Source: Pyxicephalus adspersus (lineage: Eukaryota > Chordata > Amphibia > Anura > Pyxicephalidae). From it: a stretch of 64,000 nucleotides of DNA. Under the pieces are notes generated by a model, which searched no databases, was not told where the DNA came from, and saw only the letters and a list, made by a program, of their open reading frames with translations. Of this stretch, positions 36,171 through 46,849 are shown piece by piece. The stretch is from contig NC_092869.1 in NCBI RefSeq assembly GCF_032062135.1, forward strand, positions 47,474,163-47,538,162, written 5' to 3'. The stretch's first letter is position 1. Every line of letters begins with the position of its first letter. The position numbers and the translations under genes are program-made.

Positions 36171-37340
36171 CAAGGGGGTGCTGAGAAGTTCCGGGCTTTG
36201 CCCCCTTCCAGATGAAATAGAAAAATGAGTGTGGGGGCATATGCCAGCCTAATATCTTAGTATGTAACTGTGCAAATATCAGGTCTTTGCGAAAGGACAT
36301 TCACACTGAGATGTCACAAACACTGGGGGAGAAGTGTCCTTCTTCAAGCACTGTCAAAACCTGGATATCTCGTTTCAAGACCGGGCATTTCACCGTTGAA
36401 GATGAGCCCTGCAGTGTGCGCCCCCCAACCTCAACTGACCCGGCAACCTGCGATGCTGTCCATGATCTGATTATTGAGGACCGGCAAATATCCACATAAA
36501 AGATAGCCCAGATACGTGACATCTTACGGGAACGTGTTGGGTTTGTTATCACCACTATCCTAGACATGGCAAGCTTTCAGCAAAGTGGGTGCCGAAATGT
36601 TTGAACAGTGATCAGAAGAAGAATGAGTTGAAGCATCCAAAGCTGTTTTGGCCCATTTTGAAGCTGCACAGGACTTTTTGGCTGGGTTAGTGACCAAGGA
36701 TGAAACCTAGCTCCACATCTATGATCCTGAAACCAAGGAAAAGTCAAAGGAATGGCCCCACAGCGGGTCCCTGCGGCCGAAGAAGTTCCGAACCCAGAAA
36801 TCAGCCAAAAAAGTCATGGCGTCCGTTTTCTGGAACAAAGACAGTATTCTGTTGGTGGACTACCTACCTCACGGCTCTCGTATCACCGGACAGTATTATG
36901 CTAACCTCCTGAACCAGCTGAAGGAGGCAATTAGGACAAAATACAGTGGAAGGTTGACCAAAGAGATCCTTTATTTGCAGGACAATGCACCTGAGCACAC
37001 GTCCAATGTTGTGGCTGCCAAATTGAACACCCCAGGTTTCCAATTGGTCCACCTTCCCCCCTACTCACCTGACCTGGCCCCTTGGACTATTATCTGTTCC
37101 TGAATCAGAAGAATCACGTGAAGGGGCAACGTTTTGAGGACATTTCTGACGTCAAAGATGCTGCTGAGAGCTGGTCTGCGGCCCAACCAAAGGACTTTTA
37201 TTTGAACGGTCCAGAAAAGCTGCAACTACGCTGTACCAAGTGCATCATTCTCAGGGGAAATATGTTGAATAAATGTGTTATTTCATAACTCTGCCTCTCT
37301 TCTTTCTGGGCAAAGCCAGGAACATTTCAGCACCCCCTCG
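36171..37340 (+). mobile_element. mariner-type transposon, copy 2 (internally deleted)
   Basis: The left end CAAGGGGGTGCTGAGAAGTT (CpG-decayed CGAGGGGG) and right end CAGCACCCCCTCG are inverted repeats, with TA on both sides (36169-36170 and 37341-37342). The copy is 1170 bp. It lacks about 120 bp of 5' sequence present in copy 1, joined at a GCAA microhomology (TTGC then GAAAGGACATTC), but retains the catalytic C-terminal region that copy 1 lost. The two copies are clearly one family. Confidence 0.93.
36287..37288 (+). pseudogene. mariner transposase pseudogene, copy 2
   Basis: The frame opens inside the N-terminal domain (KDIHTEMSQTLGEKC, then STVKTWISRFKTGH) because the start is deleted, and stops before 36500. 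The block around the first catalytic Asp (VTKDET, then LHIYDPET) follows in another frame, with its Trp codon changed to TAG (36708-36710). 36816-37080 is open through the second Asp (LYLQDNAPEHTS) to YSPDLAP. A one-base shift then precedes the last catalytic Asp (DYYLF), giving the DD34D spacing typical of mariner. The C-terminal frame continues to 37288. Inactive. Confidence 0.9.
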
Positions 37341-37359
37341 TACGCCTGCAGAAGTAAGT

Positions 37360-38071
37360 TGTCACGGCTCCACAAGGCCAAGTGGTGGACCTACTGTGTC
37401 ACCAACCCTGTGGGTGGAAATGTGCACGGGGGTGCAGGGTCTAAGCAGTAGCTTGGTCTTCTCCAGAGCCTCTAGAGGTGAGGATGTTGTGCGGCAAGCT
37501 ACTGCCAGGTTGCGGCCTCCATGCCCGCCAAGGCAGGTGACTACTAACAAGCTGGAACCAAAACGTAGTGCAAAAGGGAAATCCAAAAGTGTAGTCAGAC
37601 AAGCCAAAAAGTCAGGGCAGGCAGCAAACAAAAGTGGTCAGTAAACAAGCCGGGGTCAGTACATGAAGAATCTGGAACAGGAGAAACAAACAGCAGGAAC
37701 CTGGAAGCAGAGCCAAAGGAACTCCTTGTTCAGGCCACTTCCTGTTGCCAGGTCACTTGGTTAAGAAGAGAATGTCAGGTGATGGGCTTGGACCAAGTGA
37801 TCCGCAGACATCAACCCCACCAGCAGAGGGAGTGCTGTTGCTGAGATAATCTCAGGTGTTATTCAGATGTTTGCCAGCAGAGGGAGTGCATCTGCGGAAT
37901 ACCCTGGTTCTCTGGGGCAAGGGAGCAACTGACAGAGAATCACCTGACCTGGAACAGGAAGTAAGCAGAGTGTTGGATCCAGAGGCAGAGATGGTGCTGG
38001 AAGCAGGGGACTACAAGGAGGGTGAGCAAGAAGGTGGCACAGATGACCTGGACCTGCGGAGATCTGTGACA
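37360..38071 (-). mobile_element. solo LTR-like element with 5-bp target duplication
   Basis: The 712-bp block starts TGTCACGG and ends CTGTGACA (TG...CA, short inverted ends) and is flanked by a perfect 5-bp repeat TAAGT (37355-37359 and 38072-38076). That is the pattern of an LTR insertion reduced to a solo LTR. A related fragment at about 56455-56640 is in the opposite orientation and has a TATA-like CTATAAAAGG upstream of the shared GAACAAGGAGTTC segment, so the transcribed strand here is probably minus. The inverted-end similarity also allows a DNA transposon. ORFs at 37273-37644 and 37856-38074 are incidental. Confidence 0.65.
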
Positions 38072-38076
38072 TAAGT

Positions 38077-39284
38077 GAAGGTACCCTCTTGATTTTCTGA
38101 GAAGGGTGGTTGAGAGGTATGCATGGGGCTCAGTAAGTTCAGGTTAATGAAGGGTCCAGCTATAGTTTGAGGAAGGGACCCTGGTATTGTGCCCAGTGTG
38201 CTCAGTGGGTACCAACTTATTTTAGCATTCCCCCTTTTTTTACTATTTTTGTAACACCAGGAACTTTTGAGTTATGAACTTTTACTATCTCCAAAGAACT
38301 TTTCTGAGCTGAAGTTTCTTTTTTTTGTGTGAGGTATATTCTTACAATTTGCCTTCTACAGCCAGGTCTTTGTACCAAGGCATTGAAACGCTCGGCCACA
38401 AAAGGTGCAGGCTGATGCGGGAAAGCGAATATATGAAAGCCATATCTGTGTTTGATGTTTCGGCAAGTGACTGCATGCTGTGTGTATTAAATCAGACAAA
38501 AAAAAAAAAAGAAACTGAACACTTGAACCTTTTTTAGAACATTTATGCTGCATGGTTTTTGTTAAGAAAAGGTCCAAAGGAACATTTGTAGTGTCCACAG
38601 GGAAGATTCCCGGCGATTTTCAGTCTGCTGTTCACGCACTTCGCAATTTAAAAAGCAAATTATTGATGAAAGGGAGCCTGTGGACACCATGTAAAACAAC
38701 CAGCCAGCTCATTGTGCCTTACTCAAAAACATTTCATGGGAGCCTGATTGGTGATGTTCCAATGCACTGGGACAAAAAATCTCCATTGCTTAGTAATACC
38801 ATTATGTTATGAAGACACTCTGCATTCAGCAAGTATAATGCGGAACTCTCTTTAAATATAATTGTTCATTTAAAAGTCAGCTATCTCTCATAACACTGCA
38901 CAACAACGATTTTGCTACTGGGAATAACACATGTGATTTACATGATATTGAGCGTGCTGATTGCAAATCTGAACTCAGAATTTGCCTGTCATGTACAGAT
39001 TTTAAGTTATAGGCGTGCTATAGCTGTTCAAATGGTCGGTAATTGGGTAATGTATTTTTACATGGGAACATGATAACAGTTGAAGCTACCACTATGCCTG
39101 ATGCCAGCTGAATCACGCCCCCTGGTGGCATGCATGTTCCAGGAGCGGCTGGGCATGTCTGGGTCAAAAAGCTGACATCAGAAATAGGTATATAAGGCGA
39201 GATTGACCAAGGGCTTGTCTCTAGTGCCAAACCATCTTATTGGATAGTACAGCTAGGCTATAGTGAGTCTGTTTTGTAGTAAAG
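38077..39284. other. unassigned sequence and possible 5' region of the next pseudogene
   Basis: No repeat boundaries found. A TATATAAGGC sequence at 39189-39198 lies about 90 bp upstream of the ATG at 39285 and could be the core promoter of the repeat-borne gene, though this is only a motif match. Confidence 0.35.
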
Positions 39285-39482
39285 ATGAGTAGACGCAGCT
39301 GTGTTAATAAACCAGACAATTTTTGCTACATTTGTGGTAAATATACCCCGTGTGATCAATGCATGAACCTAACCAAGAGGGTGAGATTTGCTTACAAGTA
39401 TTACTTTGGATGGGAACGTGGAGATCAGGATAAAAGCTGGGCACCTCATATCTGCTGTCAGGTGAGTTACATTGGCCTAACA

Positions 39483-40772
39483 CAGGGGTCAGCAACCTTT
39501 ACTATCAAAAGAGCCATTTTGCCTCCTCTTCCACTAAAGAAAACTAGTCTGGAGCCGCAAAACATAACACAGTTTATAAACTTTTAAAAGTTTTAATATT
39601 TTTTTAATTTTACCTGTTACAACAAGTGTGCATGTGTAGGCCTACTTTGAAATAAATTAAACACTGAACTATGCCCCTAGCAGCCTCCAGCTTCTAACGT
39701 ATCATCCTGTTACATTAGCTGGAGGCTTCTAACGTAACAGGGTAGATTTTTTTGATGGGCAGAGTTCTTTATGTTCTGACGATGCCTTAGCGATGAAATT
39801 TTAAGGGGTGTTAGCCACAGGTGTCCCTCATTTGCAGCTTTAATTTTGTTCACCTGTACCCCCCCAATCTTGAGTAATTGGGGTTCAGGTGCTAGAAGCC
39901 TCCAGCAATGTGTAACAGGGTAGATTATTTTGATGGGCAGAGTTCTTTATTTTCTGACGATGCCTTAGCGATTCAATTGTAGGTGGTGTTAGCCATAAGT
40001 GTCCCCCACTTGCACCTCTATTTTGGTCACCTGTACCGCCTCCCCCCCGTTCCAGAGAAATTGGGGTTCAGATGCTAGATGCTTCCAGCAATGTGTAACA
40101 GGGTAGATTTTTTTGATAAGCAGAGTTTTTATGAATTTTTAGGAGGTGTTAGCCACAGGTGTCCCGTACTTGCACCTCAAATTTTTTTCACCTGTACCCC
40201 CCTTTCCAGATAAATTGGGGTTTAGGTGCTAGAAGCCTCCAACAATGTGTAACAGGGTAGGGGTTTTTTGATGGGTGGAGTTTTTAGGAGGTGTTAGCCA
40301 CAGGTGTCCCCCACTTGCACCTCTAATTTTGTTCACCTGTACCCCCTTCCTGTTCCAGAGAAATTGGGGTTCAGGGGCCTCCAGCAATGTGTAACGGTAG
40401 ATTTTTTTGATGGGCAGAGTTCTTTATGTTCTGATGATAGCATAACAATTAAATTTTAGGGGGTGTTAGTCACAGGTGTCCCCCACTTGCACCTACATTT
40501 TTGGTTTTGTACATCTCCCCATTCCAGAGGAATTGGGGTTCAAAGGAGGGGGATGTCATTGTACACACCCATTTGTACACCCCCCGTGGTAGATTTATTT
40601 CACTGGTAGATTTTTTTCATTAGAACACCGGATAGGGAATCCCCCTCCTCTGCAGTGTCTTGGGAGGAAGGGGATCCCCAATCAGAGATCTCCCCGCGGC
40701 AGCCGAAGGGAGCCACAACAAGGAGGCTGAAGAGCCGCATGCGGCTCCGGAGCCGCAGGTTGCAGACCCCTG
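39483..40772. mobile_element. hAT-like element inserted in the 39.3-kb gene
   Basis: The 1290-bp element begins CAGGGGTCAGCAACC and ends GGTTGCAGACCCCTG, near-perfect inverted repeats typical of hAT elements. Flanking 8-mers are GCCTAACA (39475-39482) and TCCTAACA (40773-40780), a 7-of-8 target duplication. Near both ends are GAGCCGC/GCGGCTC motifs. No transposase is readable; most of the interior is a tandem repeat. Removing the element and one target copy restores the host frame exactly, so it entered an already inserted gene copy. Confidence 0.88.
39735..40560 (+). repeat. internal tandem repeat of the hAT-like element, about five units
   Basis: Units of about 140-180 bp begin with TGTAACAGGGTAGATTTTTT, GATGGGCAGAG, then a GTGTTAGCCACAGGTGTCCC, CACTTGCACCT segment, a C-run and AATTGGGGTTCAG. 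Starts lie near 39735, 39916, 40099, 40251 and 40390. Later units are shorter through deletion of the CTGACGATGCCTTAGCGAT part. Confidence 0.85.
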
Positions 40773-41868
40773 TCCTAACACAATGGTTGAATGTGAAAAA
40801 GAATAAAATGCCTTTTGCTGTGCCTATGGTTCGACGTGAGCCAAAAGACCATCACTCGGACTGCTACTGCTGGGTTAAATTGCTGGGATTTCGAAGAAGT
40901 CAAAAGTCGTCTATCCCGATTGTGAATCTGCTCTGAAGCCAGTGCCACATGAGGCAGAGAATCCAGTGCCAGTCCCTCCTACATCTGTTGTTACTGACAT
41001 TGATATGTCGGATGGGGAACAGGAGGATGATGTCCATGTTAATGAATGGTATGAACCCCAATTTAAAGAGGGTAAGCCAAATTTTATAAGCCAATCAGAT
41101 TTAAATAATCTAGTAAGAGAACTGTCTTTGTCAAAAGAGAAGTCTGAACTGTTAGCCTCCAGATTAAAGGAGTGGAATTTGCTACAAAAAGGAACAACAA
41201 ATTCACACTTTCGTGATCGTCACACAAAGTTTGCAGGTTATTACAAGCTGGAAAACGACATTTGCTTCTGTACCGACGTGAATGGTCTGATGATGGAGTT
41301 AGGTTGCGAATACATAGCAGAGTAATGAAGATTGTTCATAGACTCGAGCAAAGCTTTGTCGTTGCAATGGATGGTGAGGGTATGTGTTTTCAGTATCTGA
41401 AGGACAAGTTTGGAAAAGTTATAACAGATGCTAAACTGAAACCAGGCATTTTTGTTGGTCCCCAAATCCGCAATTTGATGCCTGATGCCACATTCAGAGA
41501 CAAGCTAAACCCTTGCTGAACTTGCTGCTTGGGATTCATTTCTGCTAGATGCACATAACTTTCTGGGCAACCAGCCAGCTGAAAACCATGCTGAACTCAT
41601 GAACAACATACTAACAACATACTATCAACTTGACTGCCGAATGTCACTTAAAATTCATTTCTTACATTCCCACCTGGACTTCTTCACACAAAATTTGGGT
41701 GATGTGAGTGATGAACAAGGGGAGAGGTTCCATCGGGACATTTCTGTTATGGAAACAAGATGTAAAGGCCGGTGCAACCCCAACATGATGGGCAACTACT
41801 GCTGGTTTCTGCAACGGGAGACAGCGCCGAGCCACAAAAGCAAAAGCAAGAGCCTGAAACACTTATGA

Positions 41869-42353
41869 AGTGTACGTGTGTTGAACAAGTAAGGTGACTT
41901 ATGTGTAATGTTGTTATGTGTATATGTTGTTGCAACACAAAACTACGTTTTTGTAATGTTATGGAACTATGAGGCAAAAGTTAGTTATGTATAGAGATTA
42001 CATAGTAACTGCGGAACAAGAGAATGTAGCTAATCGCGTCTTTCTCCGTAATTTACTTAAGATCCTGACGTCCTCGGCAGAATCGGACTTTACATATGGA
42101 TTCAGCGCACTTGATTTAGTGTAGGACAATTGGATTAGACCAAGTAGCAGACAATATTTTTTTTTTGTTGATTCAGTGATAGCTGTATAGAACAAATAAT
42201 TATTGCTAGATTAAGTGTATGGCTCTGAATGAACATTGTGATTTATTCATGATTTCTTAAAGGTTGGAGCAATCTAGTTACTCCATAGTCTAACCACTCC
42301 ACATGACTCCAATATGGCACTTCTTAAGAACAGCTGCCAACTTTTTGCTAGCA
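41869..42353. other. unassigned 3' flank of the repeat-borne gene
   Basis: A/T-rich, no ORF of note. It may include the 3' untranslated part of the repeat that carries the 39.3-41.9 kb pseudogene. Confidence 0.35.
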
Positions 42354-42713
42354 TCATTGAAAAGGTCCTGACATGGCAATGAAGTCAATCACATCTTCAC
42401 TCAACTGAACTCTTGAAACATTTACTGGGAGTCCAGCCTCGTTTGTTATCTGCAAAATTCCCCCAGTGGGATCATGACTGTCCCTTACTAAAAATAAGTA
42501 GCACTGACACCCACCATGTTGGTACCCCATGATCTGCCATGTCAACTGCTGTTTCCAATCAATTAATGATTCAACCTTCCAACTCCTATGCATCTGGGAC
42601 TGCAGACCATGAAGACGCTCTGGTACCCCGTATATCCATACCGCATAAAATGTTTCACCACTGACACTATTGGAACTAAGCCAGACACCAATCTCATACA
42701 GCAAACTTTTCAA
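42354..42713 (-). CDS. unassigned 119-codon ORF, possible mobile-element fragment
   Basis: I do not recognise this product with confidence. The minus-strand frame is 119 codons, long for this A/T-rich DNA, and its translation looks like real protein (WQIMGYQHGGCQCYLFLVRD, then NVSRVQLSEDVIDFIAMSG). The GYQHGG, CYLFLVRDS segment weakly resembles the middle region (G-Q-x-G then C-F-L-C, D-S) expected in intact relatives of the 39.3-41.9 kb gene, exactly the part missing there. If so, an inverted fragment lies downstream of its parent. The rest does not support this clearly, so chance remains possible. Confidence 0.25.
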   Translation of the reverse strand: MKSLLYEIGVWLSSNSVSGETFYAVWIYGVPERLHGLQSQMHRSWKVESLIDWKQQLTWQIMGYQHGGCQCYLFLVRDSHDPTGGILQITNEAGLPVNVSRVQLSEDVIDFIAMSGPFQ

Positions 42714-44360
42714 TGAGGTTCAAAGGTACTTTGAGACGTTAAGGTCCTAACGATGGAACAAGGTCCTAAGGATGAACAAAGAAGAGATAATCAGAAAACT
42801 GTCAAATAATTTGGATTTATTTTTCTTGGAATGTAATGTAAACCTTAATTTACAAAATGAGGAAAATAGGGATTGGGAATTTATGGTTGGGCTCCAATGG
42901 CCCACAAGATGTTATACCTATGTATTCACACCGGAGTGGCTCCTACCCCTTAGCATGCTTGGACTAAATAAAAAAATCCCCCCTACATATACAGTACTGT
43001 AAATTAAAATGTTGATGTACTGGGCTTATTTCCAGCTGAATATTGCATTGATGAAAGTAAAATGTATTAAACATCAGATGCTCATTTTTTCAAGCAGGCT
43101 GAAATTCTTACTTTAACATGAATTTAGCTCAAAACCACTTTTCTTATTGGTTAGAAAAGGGAAGCATTGTGCCACATCAGATGCCATTTGGTACTGAAAA
43201 ATCCATATCAATTCTTAGAAAAAGCAAATAAATGAAGTGCAAACAAATAGAAAGCATTGGAAACAATGAAGAATTATCAACAAATTCCATGAAATAAAAT
43301 GTATGCTGCCCACTTGTCTAGTTTGCCTAACCATAGTCTGATAGTCTAATACATACAAACTATATGATTCTCACAGCAAAAAGGGAATATTAAAACTTGT
43401 TTTGGACTTGCTTTAGATATGACATTAACAAGATTAAACAGCCAAAAGATCTTTACTTTAACAAGATAAGTTTAATCACTTTGCCAGGACATTGCACAAA
43501 TTCCCAGCTCAACTCTTTTTAGGGAGGGAGGACAGAATAGTTTTGATTAGGGAAAATTCTAAGCAAATCTTCCTTCTACTCAAAAAATTCAACCTGGAGG
43601 GTTTTACAGAGATTTCAGGGTACCTTTTGACGTACAATCATTTGTTCTTTCTCAAATTGGATGACAATATTCTTGTGTCTAGGTGCTGCCTAGGAAGCCT
43701 TGCAAGAAATGGTCTCACTTACAGAATTATATTGCACAATGCATCTGCTCTATCATATCAATACAGATACATTCTCCTCTACAAAACAGGAACAATGATA
43801 CGTTGAAAGCAAAGCGTTCTTTCAAGGTGACCAGAGAGAAAAGACACACTGAACATTGCTGTTTGAAGTTCCTTCCTAGTTAAAACGTTCTGTTTGGCAG
43901 TTCAGAAAGCAGAATGGTCAGCCCTCCTCTTTAATCTGCAAAACTTTCAGAAATGATTTTTAAAAATGACATGGATGCCAGAAACTGGTTCTACAAGGAT
44001 AACAAAAAGAACCAGATAAATGTTTTCTAAAGGAATACCATGTCATACAGTTCTGAAATAAGTTTTTATTTTCTTTTTTCTTGTTGAGCTGTAGAATTTC
44101 AGCTCTTTTTTAATGTATTCTCCTACATATTATGGGCTAAAATGTATTTATATAGTGTCCACAGAATCCCTTACTAGAGGACCCAAAGATTGGGCTTAAG
44201 TGTATGCCACCTGCTTGCCACAAAGTCATTCCCAAAGGGTTTCCATTGTGAAAATGTTCTGATATCCAAACATGATGATCGGCCATGCAAGATTTTTTAT
44301 GTCAGTTATTGCAGTTCTTTGTATTGGCAGCTTGATAAAATTGTATCCATGTTATTTATA
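42714..44360. other. unassigned sequence
   Basis: A/T-rich, with ORFs up to about 100 codons (43492-43806) that show no family resemblance and no coding-like composition. Confidence 0.4.
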
Positions 44361-44701
44361 CACTATATGGTCAAATTATGTGAATGTCTCACCACATTTT
44401 CAGATGTTACCAGTAAAGGGGCTGCTGTGTGCCAAACCGTTCAATGCTAAGCATTTTTGTATTATAATGACAATATACTGTATATGCAGTACAAATGCCA
44501 CCTCTAATGGTATTTCTACAGTTTGGAGAAGACCCTTTATTGTTTCAGCGTAACTGTACCCAGCTCTATAAAAATATGGTTTGACCAGTTTGGTGCAGAG
44601 GAACTTGAGTTGCCTGCACAGAACCCTGACCTCAACCCCATTAAATAATATTGTGATGAATTAAAATGCTGATTGTGAGCCTGGTCTTCCTGTCCAATAT
44701 A
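44361..44701 (+). pseudogene. Tc1-type transposon remnant with transposase C-terminus
   Basis: The left end CACTATATGGTCAAATTATG follows a TA (44359-44360) and resembles the terminal repeats of amphibian Tc1-type elements. At about 44570-44649 the frame gives IWFDQFGAEELE, then PAQNPDLNPI, the NPDLNPI block around a catalytic residue of Tc1 transposases, followed by a TAA. Upstream, TVWRRPFIVSA belongs to the same region in a shifted frame. Most of the transposase and the right end are missing. Confidence 0.8.
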
Positions 44702-44834
44702 ATTACACACAGACACAGACAATATAAATCCACACAGACTTCTTATCGAGAATCTTCCTAGAATATTATAGTTTCTGGGGCAAAATCCATCTTAATGGTC
44801 ATGGTTTTGTAAAAGGATGCCCAAAAGCTCACAT

Positions 44835-45301
44835 GTGTTATGGTCAGGTGTCCACATAGTCATGGTGTTATGGTCAGCTGTCTACATGGTCATGGGGTTA
44901 CAGGCAGGTGTCCTCATAGTCATGAGGTTATGGTCAGGTGTCTACATAGTCATGAGGTTATGGTCAGGTGTCTACATAGTCATGAGGTTATGGTCAGGTG
45001 TCTACATAGTCATGAGGTTATGGTCAGGTGTCCACACAGTCATGGGGTTATGTTTAGGTGTCCACATAGTCATGGAGTTATGGTCAGGTGTCCACACAGT
45101 CATGGTGTTATGGTCAGGTGTCCACACAATCATGGTGTTATGGTCAGGTGTCCACATAGTCATGGTGTTATGGTCAGGTGTCCACATAGTCATGGGGTTA
45201 TGGTCAGGTGTCCACATAGTCATGGGGTTATGGTCAGGTGTCCACATAGTCATGGGGTTATGGTCAGGTGTCCACATAGTCATGGTGTTATGGTCAGGTG
45301 A
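44835..45301. repeat. 30-bp minisatellite, about 15.6 units
   Basis: The unit is TTATGGTCAGGTGTCCACAT plus AGTCATGGTG, repeated head to tail with few changes. Variant sub-blocks cluster: four TCTACATAGTCATGAGG units are adjacent, then CCACACAG units, then CCACATAGTCATGGGG units, which points to stepwise local amplification. The 30-bp period keeps frames open on both strands (up to 173 codons). These are not genes. Confidence 0.95.
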
Positions 45302-46849
45302 CCACAAGCTTAGAACATATTTTATATGTTTATACTGAACCTACATCTTTATATTGTCTCTACGTTTAACAGGTTTACAATTTCATTAACACATCAGTCA
45401 TTCTGAAATGATGGTAATGACAAATGCTGCAAAAAAAGTTAATTACAAAATTTGACATTGACCTCTAGTAAGAAATGAAACCCAGCAGAACAAATACTAA
45501 ATGAATTAATTGTAGTTTTCCATTGCCTACAGAAGGGTAATGTCAGAGGGAATTGAGTGCTCCTTCGGAGCATTTTACTTCCTCTGAGCTTTTACAGGCT
45601 TCTTCTGAGCTCTTTTTCCTTCCAGCTCTCCATGCATGGCGCCTTCCATCACTCTGTGTTATGGTTACCCAGCTGACATGACTTCCAAACTGCCAGACAC
45701 CCCGAGTACTTGGCTGGGTGACATAAACAACCTCCAAAAGACTTTTCTTGTATTAAATGTCTGATGACTAACTTTGTACATTTCACAAGGCTAGTATGAA
45801 GCTATAAAAAATATATATAATGTGAGCCCATTTAGAGATTCCATGTGCTTAATGGGTGCTTTTGCAACTAATCAATTTCTATGACCTGTCGATGCTGAAG
45901 ATGTAAAGCTCCCCATGAGCTTTTTTATGCCCCAGATGAAAAAAGCTTTAAAAAGTCAGCTTAGGTCGCATAGGTTGAAATGTTACCCTCCTCTCTGGTG
46001 CTTCTCTGGCTGCCCCACAGTCTTTCACTGCAGCGAATATCAACTGGTGAATGTTGTGAGTACATAATGTGAGTACAGAGGGCTTTCGATGGCCCATCCT
46101 CTGAGGGGGCATAAACACAACATCCTACTCTTACAATGTAATAATGCAAAGAACAGAACTAATGTAATCACATCATCATTAGAGGGTCCAAAGAAGAAGA
46201 AGACCATACATGATTGGTCAGAAGACACCTTGAAATTATAGGTATAAAACACAAGATTACTGCATAACATACATACATTACATACTTTTTTAGCGGTGAA
46301 GTATTTTAATTACCATTTTCTGACTGTGAACCTATAGGGAGCAAAAGGCAGACTTAAGGGAGGTGCAAAGTGTGCCTCTGCACAAGAGCCCCAGACCATC
46401 TCTAGCTAACATTAGCCTCCACAGTTTAGTGGGGCTGCCCCAAATCAGTTCTTCACTGGAGCCCACAGTTGGCTACGTCCGCCAATTATGTACAAGAATG
46501 TTGGAATCAGTTGTAGGGTAGAGTGAATATGCCTGGGTTTAGGTTTGCAGCTGGTTTGCTGGTTACAATCCACTAACCCCAAACTTACTGTTGAACCCAC
46601 TCAAGTCCTTGGTCCCTTCAGCATTTTTGGGCCTCAAAAGTCAAAAAATTATGAACAAAAATTTTTAACACTAGTCTGCAAAATCTAACCTATTTGGCTA
46701 ACTATATTTATCTACCAGGACTAGCCACCAGACCTAAATGCCCTCACTACTTCTTCTTCCTCCCAACCTCCCAATATATCATTTCATATTTCCTTATACA
46801 TACAGCTAGAACCCCCATTTCTCAGAACCCTCAATTCAGTCTCTACTCT
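45302..46849. other. unassigned sequence
   Basis: No gene. 45540-45740 is GC-richer with repeated CCTCTGAGC/TTCTGAGC-like words and may be a repeat fragment. The remainder is A/T-rich without visible structure. Confidence 0.4.

Larger units (their letters stand above)
39285..41868 (+). pseudogene. repeat-borne gene of an unnamed metazoan family, broken
   Basis: An ATG at 39285 opens a Cys-rich N-terminus (FCYICGKYTPCDQC, then GDQDKSWAPHICC) that runs in frame to a transposon insertion at 39483 and resumes in the same frame at 40781 (QWLNVKKNK, then VPMVRREPKDH). A one-base shift near 40900 leads into an acidic linker, then SDLNNLVRELSLSKEKSELL, and FCTDVNGLMMELG, stopping at 41325. A further block (FGKVITDAKLKPGIFVGPQI) and the C-terminal block with SDEQGERFHRDISVMET follow after more shifts. 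By recollection, intact relatives occur in many copies in invertebrate and some vertebrate genomes and are about 150 codons longer in the middle. I infer a mobile-element protein but cannot name an activity. Confidence 0.7.

Noticed and set aside
37273..38074. ORFs of 123 and 72 codons (plus) and 89 codons (minus)
   Set aside because: They overlap on opposite strands within the solo LTR and do not resemble retroelement or host proteins.
39459..39466. Strong splice-donor sequence CAG|GTGAGT suggesting an exon end
   Set aside because: The reading frame continues through it and rejoins precisely after the hAT-like insertion, with residue spacing expected of the family, so these bases are coding.
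44835..45301. CRISPR-like regular repeats
   Set aside because: Units are contiguous 30-mers with no unique spacers, in a vertebrate context; this is a minisatellite.
44817..45338. Long plus-strand ORFs (173 and 153 codons) and a minus-strand ORF (101 codons) across the 30-bp minisatellite
   Set aside because: The period is a multiple of three and lacks stops, so several frames stay open on both strands at once. The translations are pure repeats with no family resemblance.
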